Positions 7,436 through 16,670 of a stretch of 64,000 nt of DNA are shown piece by piece. Made by a program: the position numbers and the translations under genes. Below the pieces are notes generated by a model. The model was not told the DNA's origin. It saw only the letters and a list, made by a program, of their open reading frames with translations, and searched no databases. This DNA comes from Acidobacteriota bacterium. Its GTDB lineage: Bacteria; Acidobacteriota; Terriglobia; Terriglobales; Acidobacteriaceae. The number at the start of each line of letters is the position of its first letter. Within the stretch, counting starts at the first letter, position 1. The stretch covers positions 248,001-312,000 of the forward strand of contig JABCZL010000002.1 in NCBI GenBank assembly GCA_013289685.1. Direction: 5' to 3'.

Positions 7436-9256
7436 TTGAATCCTCGCGTTGAGCGCTACCGACAATCCTGGAGACTGAGAATTGCGCCCGATCCGGGCGA
7501 AACGCGCCGGATTGAGCGCTGGCTGGCGACTGCCCGCGTGTTTCTGGCAGTTTCCACGTTAGTGGCGATCCGCATGGATCCCACCGAATTGGGGAGTTCG
7601 TGGGCGGCCTACGGGCTGTTCGTATTCTATTTGGCGAACGGCATCCTGATCATAATGTTGCTGCGGCGGAGGCAGGAGTCGACCGCCGGATTTCGTTTTC
7701 TGGTGCACGCCGGAGATGTGGCCTGGCCGGCATTGATTTCAATCTTCGCGGAAGGGCCGAGGGCGCCTTTTTACCTCTTCTTCTTTTTCGTGCTGGCAGC
7801 GGCGGCATACCGGTGGGGACTTTGGGAAACGCTGGGCACAGCCGCGGCGGAGGTCGCGCTGCTGTGGATCGAGAGTTACGTTCTGATCCACCTGTGGCTG
7901 AGACCGGGAGGATCCGCGGCGTGGCGGGGCTTGCTCGGCCTGCGAGTGAATGCGGGAACGTTTGAACCGCAACGGCTCTTCATGCTGTCGGTCTACCTGC
8001 TGGTGATGGGTTTATTGCTGGGGTATCTGGCGGAGCAGCAGAAGCATCTGCGGGCGGAAAAGGCGGTAGTGACCGGGACGCTGTCGAAAATACGTGTGGA
8101 AGCGGGCCTTACCCGGACGATTGAGCAGATCTTTCACGAAGCTATGGCGATGTATGGGGCGTCGCGCGTGGTGGTGGCATCGCAGGAGTCGCACAGCAAG
8201 CGGGTCTTCGTGGGAGAGTTGAGCCAGTCGGATGGACGTACGCCCTCCGAGTTTCACTGGCTGGAATCGGGTTCGCGAGATGCGAAAACGTATCTGGATG
8301 ATTTCCCAGGAGACGTATGTTACGCCGCGATCGACGGGGATCGGTGGAAGACTCTGGCATTGGATGATAGCGGGCATGCGGTGCCGGTGGAGAACCTCGC
8401 GCCACTTTCTCAACTGCGGGCCGTCCAGAATTTCAACTCGCTGGTTACCGTGGCGTTTCTCTTCGGGAGTGAATGGCGAGGCCGGGTATTCCTGTTCAAC
8501 CCGTCGTGGCGGGGCGAGAAGCAGGAAGAGATGCGCTTTCTGCTGGACCTGGTCCACCAGGTGGGGCCGGCGGTCTACAACGTTTATCTTCTCCACCGGT
8601 TGCGGCGCCGGGCGGGAGCAGCCGAGCGGGCGCGCTTTGCGCGGGAACTGCATGACGGCGCGGTGCAGTCGCTGATCGCGGTCGAAATGCAGGTGGACGT
8701 GATACGCCGCCAATCGGACGCAGGCAAGCCGATCGGCTCGGAATTAGGCCGTATTCAGGGGTTGCTGCGCGAGGAAGTGCTGAAGTTGCGGGAACTGATG
8801 CAGCAGATGAAAGCGATCGACGTCGACTCGCAACGTCTGCTCGGGGTTTTGAACGACACGGTCGAACGCTTTCAGCGGGAGACTGGGATCAGCGCGCGCT
8901 TCGTCACCGACCTTGAAGGTCTGGACATGCCACAGCGGGTCTGTCGCGAGATCCTGCGCATTGTGCAGGAAGGGCTTGTCAATGTGCGGAAACACAGCGG
9001 GGCGCGCCACGCGCTGGTGCGTCTGGCATCGAACCAGGAAAAATGGAACCTGACCATGGAAGACGATGGGAAAGGTTTTCCCTTCGCGGGACGTTACAAC
9101 CAGGAACAGATGGAGGAAGCAGGGAAAGGGCCGATGATCATAAAGGAACGAGTGCGTTTGATTGCGGGGCAACTCACTGTAGAATCAAATCCCGGACAGG
9201 GGACCCGTCTGGAAATCAGCGTACCTCGAAACGGGGAAGTGCCTCATGAATTTTAG
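7436..9256 (+). CDS. NarL/DegS-type sensor histidine kinase
   Basis: This is a 606-residue membrane kinase. Five to six hydrophobic segments occupy about residues 30-210, a GAF-like sensor region about 215-395, then HisKA_3 with the phosphoacceptor in RELHDGAVQSL (His406), and a C-terminal HATPase with EGLVNVRKHSGA, DDGKGF and GQGTRL. It starts at TTG 7436; no in-frame ATG fits. Its last 11 bases overlap the response regulator gene, so the pair is almost certainly translated together. The signal sensed cannot be read from the sequence. Confidence 0.9.
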   Translation: MNPRVERYRQSWRLRIAPDPGETRRIERWLATARVFLAVSTLVAIRMDPTELGSSWAAYGLFVFYLANGILIIMLLRRRQESTAGFRFLVHAGDVAWPALISIFAEGPRAPFYLFFFFVLAAAAYRWGLWETLGTAAAEVALLWIESYVLIHLWLRPGGSAAWRGLLGLRVNAGTFEPQRLFMLSVYLLVMGLLLGYLAEQQKHLRAEKAVVTGTLSKIRVEAGLTRTIEQIFHEAMAMYGASRVVVASQESHSKRVFVGELSQSDGRTPSEFHWLESGSRDAKTYLDDFPGDVCYAAIDGDRWKTLALDDSGHAVPVENLAPLSQLRAVQNFNSLVTVAFLFGSEWRGRVFLFNPSWRGEKQEEMRFLLDLVHQVGPAVYNVYLLHRLRRRAGAAERARFARELHDGAVQSLIAVEMQVDVIRRQSDAGKPIGSELGRIQGLLREEVLKLRELMQQMKAIDVDSQRLLGVLNDTVERFQRETGISARFVTDLEGLDMPQRVCREILRIVQEGLVNVRKHSGARHALVRLASNQEKWNLTMEDDGKGFPFAGRYNQEQMEEAGKGPMIIKERVRLIAGQLTVESNPGQGTRLEISVPRNGEVPHEF

Positions 9257-9935
9257 GAAAACGCAGCCGGTTCGACTTGTAATTGCCGACGACCACCCGA
9301 TCTTCCGCGATGGACTGCGGCGGTTGCTGGAAGCAGAGGCCGACTTGAAGGTTTTGGGAGAAGCAGCGGACGGCGCCGAGGCGGTGAAGCTGGCACGGCA
9401 ATTGAAGCCCGACATTCTCCTGCTCGATCTGGCGATGCCCAAACATCCAGGTCTGGAGGCGCTGCGGGAGTTGAGTATGCCTGCGAATGCGACTCCGGTG
9501 CGGGTAATTCTGCTGACGGCGGCGGCGGAAAAGAGCCAGATCGTGGAAGCCCTGCAACTCGGCGCCCGTGGTGTAGTGCTCAAGGACTCCGCTACGCAGC
9601 TCTTGCTGAAGGCGATTCATACGGTGATGGAGGGCGAATACTGGGTCGGGCGAGAAAGCGTGTCTAACCTGGTGCAGTACCTGCGCACTCTGATGCAGTC
9701 CTCCCATGACGAAGCGCGGCAGAAGAAATTCGGCCTGACACCGCGCGAACTCGAGATTGTATCGGCAGTGGTGGCCGGGTATTCCAACAAGGAAATCGCC
9801 GAATATTTCAAGATCAGTGAAGATACCGTCAAACACCACCTCAGCAACATCTTTGACAAACTTGGGGTCTCTACCCGTCTGGAACTCGCGCTGTTCGCGG
9901 TGAATCAGGCCCTGCCTCTGAAGAGCATTGCCTGA
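9246..9935 (+). CDS. NarL/FixJ-family response regulator
   Basis: The 229-residue protein has a receiver domain (IADDHPIFRDGL, phosphoacceptor Asp61 in LLLDLAMP, switch Thr and Lys in LLTAA and VLKDS) and a C-terminal LuxR-type helix-turn-helix (LTPRELEIV, SNKEIAEYF, TVKHHLSNIFDKLGV). It is the cognate partner of the overlapping upstream kinase. Target genes are unknown; the Flp pilin gene lies immediately downstream on the same strand but has its own leader. Confidence 0.93.
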   Translation: MNFRKTQPVRLVIADDHPIFRDGLRRLLEAEADLKVLGEAADGAEAVKLARQLKPDILLLDLAMPKHPGLEALRELSMPANATPVRVILLTAAAEKSQIVEALQLGARGVVLKDSATQLLLKAIHTVMEGEYWVGRESVSNLVQYLRTLMQSSHDEARQKKFGLTPRELEIVSAVVAGYSNKEIAEYFKISEDTVKHHLSNIFDKLGVSTRLELALFAVNQALPLKSIA

Positions 9936-9963
9936 AGCGCTTTAGGCCTGAAGTGGGCTGTAG

Positions 9964-9979
9964 TGGCACTTCAGTGCCA
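9964..9979. repeat. Short inverted repeat, REP-like hairpin copy 2
   Basis: TGGCACT-TC-AGTGCCA lies 29 bases after the response regulator stop. It matches the minus-strand reading of the hairpin at 1628-1645 at all but one position. The preceding bases (cctgaagcgctttagg) echo the hairpin element inside rlmN. It may serve as a transcript end, but no T-run follows. Confidence 0.55.
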
Positions 9980-10116
9980 TTGGCGGGAGCGGACGCGAAT
10001 ATTAGAATTTCATTTAATCTACGATCCTAGGAAGCTGCCGGTAGAGCAGGCCTGAGTGCGGATGCCCCTGTTTTGAGTGGGGCGAATAGTAAACGGAAGC
10101 TAGAAAAGAGGAGCCC

Positions 10117-10281
10117 GTGGCAAAACGTTTACAGCAGCTCTGGAACGATGAGCATGGTCAAGACATTGCGGAATATGCAGTGATGTTGGCTGTGATTCTG
10201 GTAATCGTTGTGGGCACCATCCGGCTCATCGGCTCCAATGCCAATAACGTATTTTCCCAAGTTGGCAGCGCCATTCAATAA
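10117..10281 (+). CDS. flp: Flp/Fap-type class IVb pilin, orphan small gene
   Basis: A GTG start preceded by AGAGGAG three bases upstream opens a 54-residue protein. It begins MAKRLQQLWNDEHGQDIAEY and continues with a hydrophobic helix (AVMLAVILVIVVGTIRLIG) and a short polar tail. The G-x-(4)-EY pattern followed by a hydrophobic stretch is diagnostic of Flp pilin precursors cleaved by a TadV-type peptidase, and the length fits the family. No tad or cpa assembly genes are visible in this window, so assembly machinery must be elsewhere. It is short and starts with GTG, so automated annotation can miss it. Confidence 0.88.
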   Translation: MAKRLQQLWNDEHGQDIAEYAVMLAVILVIVVGTIRLIGSNANNVFSQVGSAIQ

Positions 10282-10363
10282 GCAGCGATTTGGCAATTTG
10301 GGACCAGCCAAGTGGCCAATCGTAGTGTGCCCCGCCGCGTGCGCCTATCTGTTCCCCAAGCAA

Positions 10364-12178
10364 TTATTTCTGTTCAGTCTGTGAGGGCGACGACGTGGTG
10401 AGCGCGACCTTCTCTGCGCCGCCGGTCGACAACCGGGTGAGGTAGGGGAAGAAGGGCGTGATTTCAAACTCCATCTTCTCGCGCGCCGAAGTGAGCGCGA
10501 CCGGCTTGGCCTTGGAGAGTTCCGCCTGATCTGTCCAGGGATCGACTTTGATGCGGCCGCCCAGGGGTAGAGCGGCGATCTGGTCGAGGCGCTTCTCATC
10601 GAGCGCGGGAGCTGAGGCCAGCAGGCTCGCCATACGGACATTATTCTTGCCGCCCGCAAAGCTGTTTCCCAAGTGAGGGCGAATCAGATGTTGCAGTTCG
10701 GGCGCTTTCTGCTGCAGCGCCTTCAGGAACAATCCTGCATTGCCCAACTTGTCTTTATAAGGCGAGTTATTGAGAAGCTCCACGGCTTTGGTGTCGGCGG
10801 CTTCCTCATCTTTCGCAGAGCGTTTGAAGTCGAGTCGCTGGAACGATTCTTCGTCGGGGAAGAAGAGCTTGTCGTTGAAGGCGAGCTTGGTGTCGAAGTG
10901 ATGTCCCAGGACAATGTGACTGAGTTCGTGAGCCAGAACCATGGCGAGGGAAGCTTCATCGGGAAGAACGTCGAGCAAGCCGCGGCTGATGACAATGGTG
11001 TGGCCGATGGTGAACGACTCGAGCGGCGCGGTTAATAGAACGCGGCAGTGAATGTCTCCCTGCAGGTCAATGTTGTTGGTGACGAGCAAGTTGTTGACCA
11101 CGGTAGACAAGATCTTGTCGAGTTCGCCGGCGGGCGCCAGTAAACCAATCTTCTGCAGGCGGTCCACAGCGTTCTCTTCCGCCTGCTTTTCCCACATGCG
11201 CTCGGCGACGACCGGAGTTGCATCGGCGGCGGCCGCGCTTTGGTCGTTCACGTTCTGGGGCGAATCGATCAGAATCTGCGTGAATTCTTCATTCTTGTTC
11301 AGACCTTTCAGGTCATAGCCCCAGAGCCGGGTCTGCGCCTTGAAGTGCAGAGTCTTGGTGAGCCCGGTCTTGAGATTCGATTCCTCGATGTAGACGTAGG
11401 CCGGCAGCCACATTCCCGGGCGCATGTTCAGGCGCCAGCTGTCGAAGTGGAAGAAGAAATTAATCTTGGGCTGTGGGTAGTAGCTGCCGTTGAAGCGAAC
11501 GATATTGTAATCCTGATCTTCGACCCAGATCCTGCCCAGAAAGCGCGCCGTTTTTTGGCCTTCCTTAGGCTGGACGTCGATGACGAGGCAGCGGAGCTCT
11601 CCCAGAAACTCACGACGCACAAAGGTAAAGTTGTAATACTTTTTCTGAAAATCGCTGTCGAGCACCACCATCTGGGCGAAGCCCATGGGAAGGAAGCGAA
11701 GGGAGTAAACCCCGGTTAACTTCGCCAGCATGCGATGGCTGAATCCGGGCTGGCCAACGAAGGACGTGTCCTCGGGGCCGTCGACCATGTCAAGGCGACC
11801 GAGAAAGTATTGATCCTTCACGGGAGTCGTGTTGCCGTTGCTGTCGTTCTTCAGATCTTGCAGGTAGGTCTCAACCAACGGGTGCATGTGGCGCATTTGC
11901 GCCATGAAGAAATGCTCGCGCTGCACGACCCGATCAAGCACGTCGTTGAGGGTGAGGGCAGCCGGAGGGAGAGACTCAGCGCTTTGAGCTGGCGCCGTGG
12001 CCGGCGCCGCCGGTGCGGTCGTGACCGGAGCGGGCATCGTCGGAGTTACAGCCGACTGCGCCGCGGAAGGCGAAGGATTCTGCGCGGTGACAGAAAATGC
12101 GCACACCCACAAAAGAAAAATCAAAACGGAACCCGAACGAACGATTCGCATAAAAACCTTCTGGGAGTTGTCCATCAC
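10364..12178 (-). CDS. Secreted M48-family zinc metalloprotease
   Basis: The 604-residue protein has an N-terminal signal peptide (VLIFLLWVCAFSVTAQ), a Pro/Ala-rich segment and a large N-terminal domain (about residues 80-300) found ahead of some acidobacterial peptidases. An M48 core carries HELSH at residues 417-421, with a downstream acidic ligand region (KDEEAADTKAVELL). It probably acts in the periplasm on misfolded or outer-membrane proteins. It overlaps the upstream TonB-like gene by four bases and is likely cotranscribed with it. Confidence 0.87.
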   Translation of the reverse strand: MMDNSQKVFMRIVRSGSVLIFLLWVCAFSVTAQNPSPSAAQSAVTPTMPAPVTTAPAAPATAPAQSAESLPPAALTLNDVLDRVVQREHFFMAQMRHMHPLVETYLQDLKNDSNGNTTPVKDQYFLGRLDMVDGPEDTSFVGQPGFSHRMLAKLTGVYSLRFLPMGFAQMVVLDSDFQKKYYNFTFVRREFLGELRCLVIDVQPKEGQKTARFLGRIWVEDQDYNIVRFNGSYYPQPKINFFFHFDSWRLNMRPGMWLPAYVYIEESNLKTGLTKTLHFKAQTRLWGYDLKGLNKNEEFTQILIDSPQNVNDQSAAAADATPVVAERMWEKQAEENAVDRLQKIGLLAPAGELDKILSTVVNNLLVTNNIDLQGDIHCRVLLTAPLESFTIGHTIVISRGLLDVLPDEASLAMVLAHELSHIVLGHHFDTKLAFNDKLFFPDEESFQRLDFKRSAKDEEAADTKAVELLNNSPYKDKLGNAGLFLKALQQKAPELQHLIRPHLGNSFAGGKNNVRMASLLASAPALDEKRLDQIAALPLGGRIKVDPWTDQAELSKAKPVALTSAREKMEFEITPFFPYLTRLSTGGAEKVALTTSSPSQTEQK

Positions 12179-13206
12179 GCTAATTGAAAAATAACGTGCA
12201 AAACGACCGTCGAGTCTGAGGGCTGGCCATCCTGCAATGCGGGCTTGAAACGAATCTGTTCGGCAGCGTGTACCGCCGCATCGTCCAGACCGTGCCCGAG
12301 TCCGCGAACTATTCTCAACACGCGCAGCTTACCGGAGGCTTCCAGAACGACCTCGAGAAGCACTTCGCCCTCGATCCGTTTAGCGCGGGCTTCTTCAGTG
12401 TAGATGGGAGTCGGCTTGGAAAGGATTTCCGCCGGCACAATTTTCGCCGCCGCTTGCGCTGCTGGACGCGATTGAACGGTGGGCGGAGCGGGAACGTCGG
12501 CGTCGCCGAATCCCGCCTGACGCACGGTGCCTCGCGGAGCCGAGGCGTTTCCGGTGGCAACGCCGTTGCCGAATCCTGTGCTGGCGACTACGCCGCGGGC
12601 GCCGTTAGCTCCGCCGGTTCCGTTGCCGTTGCCGGGTCCGGTGGGCATGTCAAATCCTCCGGACTGCGCGATGTTAATGGCCCTGGTCTGCGTGGTTTTC
12701 GCAGGCACGCCGTTGGGATCGCCGAAGCCGCCAGTCTGCACTTTCTCCGGCGCGCGCTCAATGGTCTGTGGAGCCGAGCTTCCGGTCGAAAAGTTGTTGA
12801 GAACGACCGGTTTCGGAATCGCGCGCGCTGTTGATGGCGGCAGATCGAGCTTCTTGGTGGCGACCTTCACCTCGGGAGCCGGCGTGTCCTCGACTTTTGG
12901 TTTGGGCTGCGGTTGAGGAGCGGGCAGGCGCAAAGCCGCGGGCGGCGGATCGATTTCAGCTACCAGAACCGGCCTCGGAGCGAGTTGCCGCTGGGGCGCG
13001 TGATTCACCGGAGCAGGAGTTGGGACCAACTCGATGGCGTAGTCCTTCTTCGGGCTCTCCAGGATCTCAGGGTGGAGAACCGGAATCCAGAGAAGAATCC
13101 CAATGACGACGGCTTGCGTGCCGTAGCTCAGGACAAGTTCGCTCCAAGGCATCTTCCACTTTGGAAGCGAGGAGAACAGGGCTGGTTCGGTAGACGGCGA
13201 CGCCAT
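12175..13206 (-). CDS. TonB-family protein
   Basis: A cytoplasmic N-terminus is followed by one transmembrane helix (LVLSYGTQAVVIGILLWIPV), a long low-complexity periplasmic linker with repeated Gly-Phe-Gly/Asp-Asn blocks, and a TonB C-terminal domain (PIYTEEARAKRIEGEV ... AEQIRFKPAL). I use ATG 13206; a TTG two codons upstream is also in frame. The linker contains repeated QxGFGD/GGFD motifs that may be binding elements. It overlaps the M48 protease gene by four bases, implying joint expression. Confidence 0.82.
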   Translation of the reverse strand: MASPSTEPALFSSLPKWKMPWSELVLSYGTQAVVIGILLWIPVLHPEILESPKKDYAIELVPTPAPVNHAPQRQLAPRPVLVAEIDPPPAALRLPAPQPQPKPKVEDTPAPEVKVATKKLDLPPSTARAIPKPVVLNNFSTGSSAPQTIERAPEKVQTGGFGDPNGVPAKTTQTRAINIAQSGGFDMPTGPGNGNGTGGANGARGVVASTGFGNGVATGNASAPRGTVRQAGFGDADVPAPPTVQSRPAAQAAAKIVPAEILSKPTPIYTEEARAKRIEGEVLLEVVLEASGKLRVLRIVRGLGHGLDDAAVHAAEQIRFKPALQDGQPSDSTVVLHVIFQLA

Positions 13207-13515
13207 AATCAATCCGGTGGTTCCAATGTCTCAAACACAGGAGCTAGTGTAAAAGTTCTTTCCTGCCCATTCGAACGCCGGGAACCTGGGAAGGCAGGGT
13301 GCTAACAAAAGTGTACTATTCCCCCTTGGTTTATGCACGGCAGAGGCCATTTACCGCGTGCAAAGATGATTCGTAAATGCTTGCGGACCAATGTCTTAAG
13401 AGAAACTAGGGTAGGCCTGGGGGGCGGTTGGGGTAGGGCCATGCAAAAAACTACACCCTGCGCGGAGAGATTTCCTACTGGTGGAATAGACAGGGCTGGG
13501 AGGCTGGGGAGCGGC
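13207..13515. other. Intergenic region, no gene seen
   Basis: About 300 bases lie between the start of the TonB-family gene and the end of the nucleotide-sugar dehydrogenase gene. Reading frames here have no protein-like composition. A GC-rich run (ggcctggggggcggttgggg) occurs near 13415. No convincing promoter, terminator or repeat was recognised. Confidence 0.5.
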
Positions 13516-14874
13516 TCAGCACCGTAAAATCTTGTCGCTTGCAATCCCGCGGGTGGCATTGCGGGTGTCGACCACCAACTGAGCCTGCTGCACGATGTGG
13601 CGATAATCGTAATCAGAGTGGTCGGTCACGATGACGACGCAGTCATATTGCCCCAGATTCTTCAACTCCGCGCACTTCATTTGCAAGTCGTACTTACGGC
13701 CCTTGCCAATGAACGGGAAGTAAGGATCGTGGTAGCTGACCTGGGCCCCATCTTTCTGCAGGAGTTCGATGATGGTGAGTGCGGGCGACTCGCGCAGATC
13801 GTCGATATCTTTTTTGTAAGCCACGCCCAGGATGAGCACACGCGCGCCATTCAGCGCCTTCTTGTGGCGGTTCAGAGCGTTGCCCACCGAAGAGAGAACA
13901 TGATAGGGCATGTTGTTGTTGATCTCGCCGGCGAGCTCGATGAAGCGCGTGCGGAAATCAAATTCTTTGGCCTTCCACGAAAGATAGAAGGGATCAATGG
14001 GAATGCAGTGCCCGCCCAGACCCGGGCCGGGATAAAAGGGATGAAAGCCGAAGGGCTTGGTGGAAGCGGCGGCGATGACTTCCCAGATATCGATGTCCAT
14101 ACGCAGGCACAACAGCTTGAGTTCGTTGACCAGCGCGATGTTGACGCAGCGGTAAATATTCTCCAGCAGTTTGGTCATCTCGGCTGCGGCGGGAGACGAG
14201 ACGGGCACAGTGCGATTGAAGATGGCGCCGTACATGGCGCCGGCGAGTTCGGAAGCCTGCGCGTTTAATCCACCGACGACCTTCGGAATATCGCGGCGGG
14301 CAACGGTGGTGTTGCCGGGATCCTCGCGCTCGGGCGAGAAGGCGACAAAAAATTCTTTTCCCGTCAAAGCCCCGCTGCGGGCGGCTTTGAGACCTGCCTT
14401 GTTTTCTTTTTCCAGGATGGGGATCATCACGTCTTCGGTGGTGCCTGGGTATGTCGTACTCTCGAGCACGACCAGCTGTCCCGCACGCAGATGAGGAGCG
14501 ATGGAGTGAGTGGTGTCGGTGATGAAACTGAGGTCGGGTTCGTGGTATTCGTTCAGCGGGGTGGGGACGCAGATGATGATGGCGTCCATCGCGGTGATCT
14601 GCGAATAGTCGGCCGTGGCGGAAAAGCCGTTCGCCTTAGCGGCTTGGATTTCCTCGGCCGCGATGCGGTAAATGTACGAGCCGCCCTTGGCCAGGGTATC
14701 GACCTTGCGGGCGTCGATGTCGAAGCCGGTCACCTGGAACTTCTGTTCGCTGTACAACAAAGCCAGCGGAAGCCCGACATATCCTAGCCCGATGATTCCG
14801 ATGCGGGCCTGGCGCAGCTGGATTCTGGTCTTGAGTTGATCAAAAGACGTATCTGCGGCAGAGTAGGTCGTCAT
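13516..14874 (-). CDS. Nucleotide sugar dehydrogenase (UDP-N-acetylhexosamine 6-dehydrogenase type)
   Basis: The enzyme oxidises a UDP-sugar C6 alcohol to the uronic acid in two NAD-dependent steps. The N-terminal Rossmann motif is GLGYVGLPLALLYSE and the catalytic cysteine is Cys290 in GGHCIPIDPFY. The C-terminal UDP-binding domain includes LGVAYKKDIDDLRESPA. Length (452) and wording are closer to the WecC/WbpA/TuaD group acting on UDP-GlcNAc or UDP-ManNAc than to UDP-glucose dehydrogenase, but the substrate is inferred. Its product could be the precursor for the WlbA-like oxidoreductase at 58257. Confidence 0.9.
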   Translation of the reverse strand: MTTYSAADTSFDQLKTRIQLRQARIGIIGLGYVGLPLALLYSEQKFQVTGFDIDARKVDTLAKGGSYIYRIAAEEIQAAKANGFSATADYSQITAMDAIIICVPTPLNEYHEPDLSFITDTTHSIAPHLRAGQLVVLESTTYPGTTEDVMIPILEKENKAGLKAARSGALTGKEFFVAFSPEREDPGNTTVARRDIPKVVGGLNAQASELAGAMYGAIFNRTVPVSSPAAAEMTKLLENIYRCVNIALVNELKLLCLRMDIDIWEVIAAASTKPFGFHPFYPGPGLGGHCIPIDPFYLSWKAKEFDFRTRFIELAGEINNNMPYHVLSSVGNALNRHKKALNGARVLILGVAYKKDIDDLRESPALTIIELLQKDGAQVSYHDPYFPFIGKGRKYDLQMKCAELKNLGQYDCVVIVTDHSDYDYRHIVQQAQLVVDTRNATRGIASDKILRC

Positions 14875-15032
14875 GAATTTTTCCAGGATGAATCGTAGAT
14901 GGGCAGCATGAAGCGGCTTAATTTTAGCATGCTGGAGCGGGGCGGCTGGCTCGGCTAGTGCACGGAAGTGGTTACGGACGTGACAAGAGGCGATCCCGAG
15001 TCTTTTGGGGGGCCGAATTGACGGGGGACGGA

Positions 15033-15629
15033 TTGACGAAATATATAGGGAGAAGAGGACGTGTCTGGATCGTTGCCGTATTACTGGCTACCGCGTTGGT
15101 GGTGTTCGCGGCGAACGCAGGCAGGCTGCTGGTGGTGAATGCTCCGCAGCCGTCGGACGTGATTCTGGTTCTGGCGGGCGAGACGGATCGCCGTCCGGTG
15201 CGTGCTCTGCAATTGCTGGATCAGGGCTATGGACGGCGGGTGGTGATCGACGTTCCGGCCGCAGCCAGAGTCTACGATTCCAGCCAAGTCCAGTTGGCGC
15301 AGAAGTATGTACAGGGGCTTCCAGAAGCAGCATCGGTTCGTATCTGTCCGATTGTGGGGCTCTCGACTCGCGATGAAGCGCGCGACGCAGAAAAATGTCT
15401 GGCAGTCGAAGCGGGCAGTCGCATCTTGATTGTCACATCGGACTTCCACACTCGCCGCTCGCTGAGCATCTTCCGTCACGAAATTCGCGGGAAGTCTTTC
15501 TCGGTGGCAGCGGCGCGGGACGACACGCAGTTCGGGACGCGTTGGTGGATTCGCCGGCAGTGGGCCAAGACGTGCGTGGACGAATGGATGAAGCTGGTGT
15601 GGTGGACTGTGGTCGAGCGCTGGGGCTGA
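15033..15629 (+). CDS. DUF218 / YdcF-like membrane-anchored protein
   Basis: One N-terminal membrane anchor (VWIVAVLLATALVVFAANAG) precedes a DUF218 domain (DVILVLAGETDRRPVRALQLL, IVTSDFHTRRSLSIF). The family includes SanA, ElyC and YdcF and is linked to envelope polysaccharide metabolism. TTG 15033 is preceded by GGGGGAC; an in-frame GTG at 14958 would add 25 residues, so the start is uncertain. It is divergent from the nucleotide-sugar dehydrogenase and fits the exopolysaccharide setting. Confidence 0.75.
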   Translation: MTKYIGRRGRVWIVAVLLATALVVFAANAGRLLVVNAPQPSDVILVLAGETDRRPVRALQLLDQGYGRRVVIDVPAAARVYDSSQVQLAQKYVQGLPEAASVRICPIVGLSTRDEARDAEKCLAVEAGSRILIVTSDFHTRRSLSIFRHEIRGKSFSVAAARDDTQFGTRWWIRRQWAKTCVDEWMKLVWWTVVERWG

Positions 15630-15676
15630 GCAAGATCGCCTGTCCAGAGCGGAAATCAGCGGGAATCGACAGATAA

Positions 15677-15693
15677 GTTTTCCACTGGAAAAC
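15677..15693. repeat. Inverted repeat after the DUF218 gene
   Basis: GTTTTCC-ACT-GGAAAAC lies 48 bases after the stop of the DUF218 gene. A terminator-like hairpin is possible, but there is no following T-run. It could equally be an operator ahead of the FecR-domain gene. Confidence 0.35.
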
Positions 15694-15715
15694 CGTTTCG
15701 CAAGCACAAAAGGCA

Positions 15716-15745
15716 TTGACTGACAACAACTAAGGAGGGTACGAT
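15716..15745 (+). promoter_or_regulatory. Candidate sigma70-type promoter for the FecR-domain gene
   Basis: TTGACT (15716-15721) and TACGAT (15740-15745) are separated by 18 bases, and the start codon follows at 15788. Both boxes are near consensus in an otherwise GC-rich region. Confidence 0.5.
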
Positions 15746-15787
15746 TCGGAGCAAGGTCACCAAAACAGTTATTAACGGAGTGTGGGA

Positions 15788-16477
15788 ATGGGCAAGTCCG
15801 CGTTTCGCGGTATGGTAAGTTGCGTGCTGATGATTCTGTTCCCCGGTTCGTTGTTCGCCGCCGATTCCAATGCGGCCATGTTATATACGAACGGCGCGGC
15901 CTGGGTAAACGGCGCGCATGTTCCTCGCTCCTCTTCCGCAATTTTCATGGGCGATCTTCTGCAAACCCGTTCCGATTCGGTCGCGAACATTAACCAGTCC
16001 GGATCGAGTATCACCGTTCTATCCGATTCTCTGGTGCAGTTCGAAGGGGCGTCGGTGGACATCCAACACGGCGGAGTAACGGTTTCGACTTCGAAGGGAA
16101 TTGCGGCCACCGCTGGAGATGTAAGAGTGACGCCGGCGTCGAATGCGTGGACGGAATTCAATGTCTCCGACATTGATGGGACGGTGAGGATCCATGCGAG
16201 TAAAGGCGACCTCACCATCAGTGACGGCAAGGAAGTAGCTACGCTGCAGCAAGGTCAGGACACGACCCGCGACGAGTCTTCAGGCAATACCGATCAAAAC
16301 GGCAAGAAGAAGGGTAAGAACAAGAAGCAGGCAACCGGTGCGGTTCCTGCAGCGGGCGGGGGAATCCTCAGTTCTCCTTACGCAGTGGGAATTGGCGGGG
16401 CAGCTGTTCTGGGGATTACGACGTGGGTGCTCATTAAGAATGGCGGCGACAACCCAGCCAGCCCGGCCAAGCCCTAA
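15788..16477 (+). CDS. FecR-domain protein with signal peptide and C-terminal helix
   Basis: The 229-residue protein starts at ATG 15788, with GGAG seven bases upstream. A signal peptide (GMVSCVLMILFPGSLFAA) is followed by a FecR-like beta-rich domain (about residues 28-150: AWVNGAHVPRSSSAIFMGD, LQTRSDSVANI). After a Lys-rich linker come a hydrophobic helix (VGIGGAAVLGITTWVLI) and a short tail. This is not the classical anti-sigma FecR, since there is no cytoplasmic domain and no sigma factor gene nearby. It is more like the FecR proteins found beside exopolysaccharide export genes. Its exact role is unknown. Confidence 0.78.
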   Translation: MGKSAFRGMVSCVLMILFPGSLFAADSNAAMLYTNGAAWVNGAHVPRSSSAIFMGDLLQTRSDSVANINQSGSSITVLSDSLVQFEGASVDIQHGGVTVSTSKGIAATAGDVRVTPASNAWTEFNVSDIDGTVRIHASKGDLTISDGKEVATLQQGQDTTRDESSGNTDQNGKKKGKNKKQATGAVPAAGGGILSSPYAVGIGGAAVLGITTWVLIKNGGDNPASPAKP

Positions 16478-16670
16478 ACGGACCTGCGGAGACTGTTTGC
16501 GGCAGTCCGATCAAAGCTCACCGATCACAAGCTGAGAAAAGCTCGCGTAGGGTGTGGCGAAGTGCGCTCTCTCATCTCTTCTGTAGCATTGTCGAAACGC
16601 TAGTTTTCCGGGGACACTCTCCAGAGCAGTCGCCCTCCATCCATATTTTTTGCAGCGAACTGTGGAGTGG

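Noticed and set aside
15677-15693. Intrinsic terminator after the DUF218 gene
   Set aside because: The stem is short and no T-run follows; I list it only as an inverted repeat.
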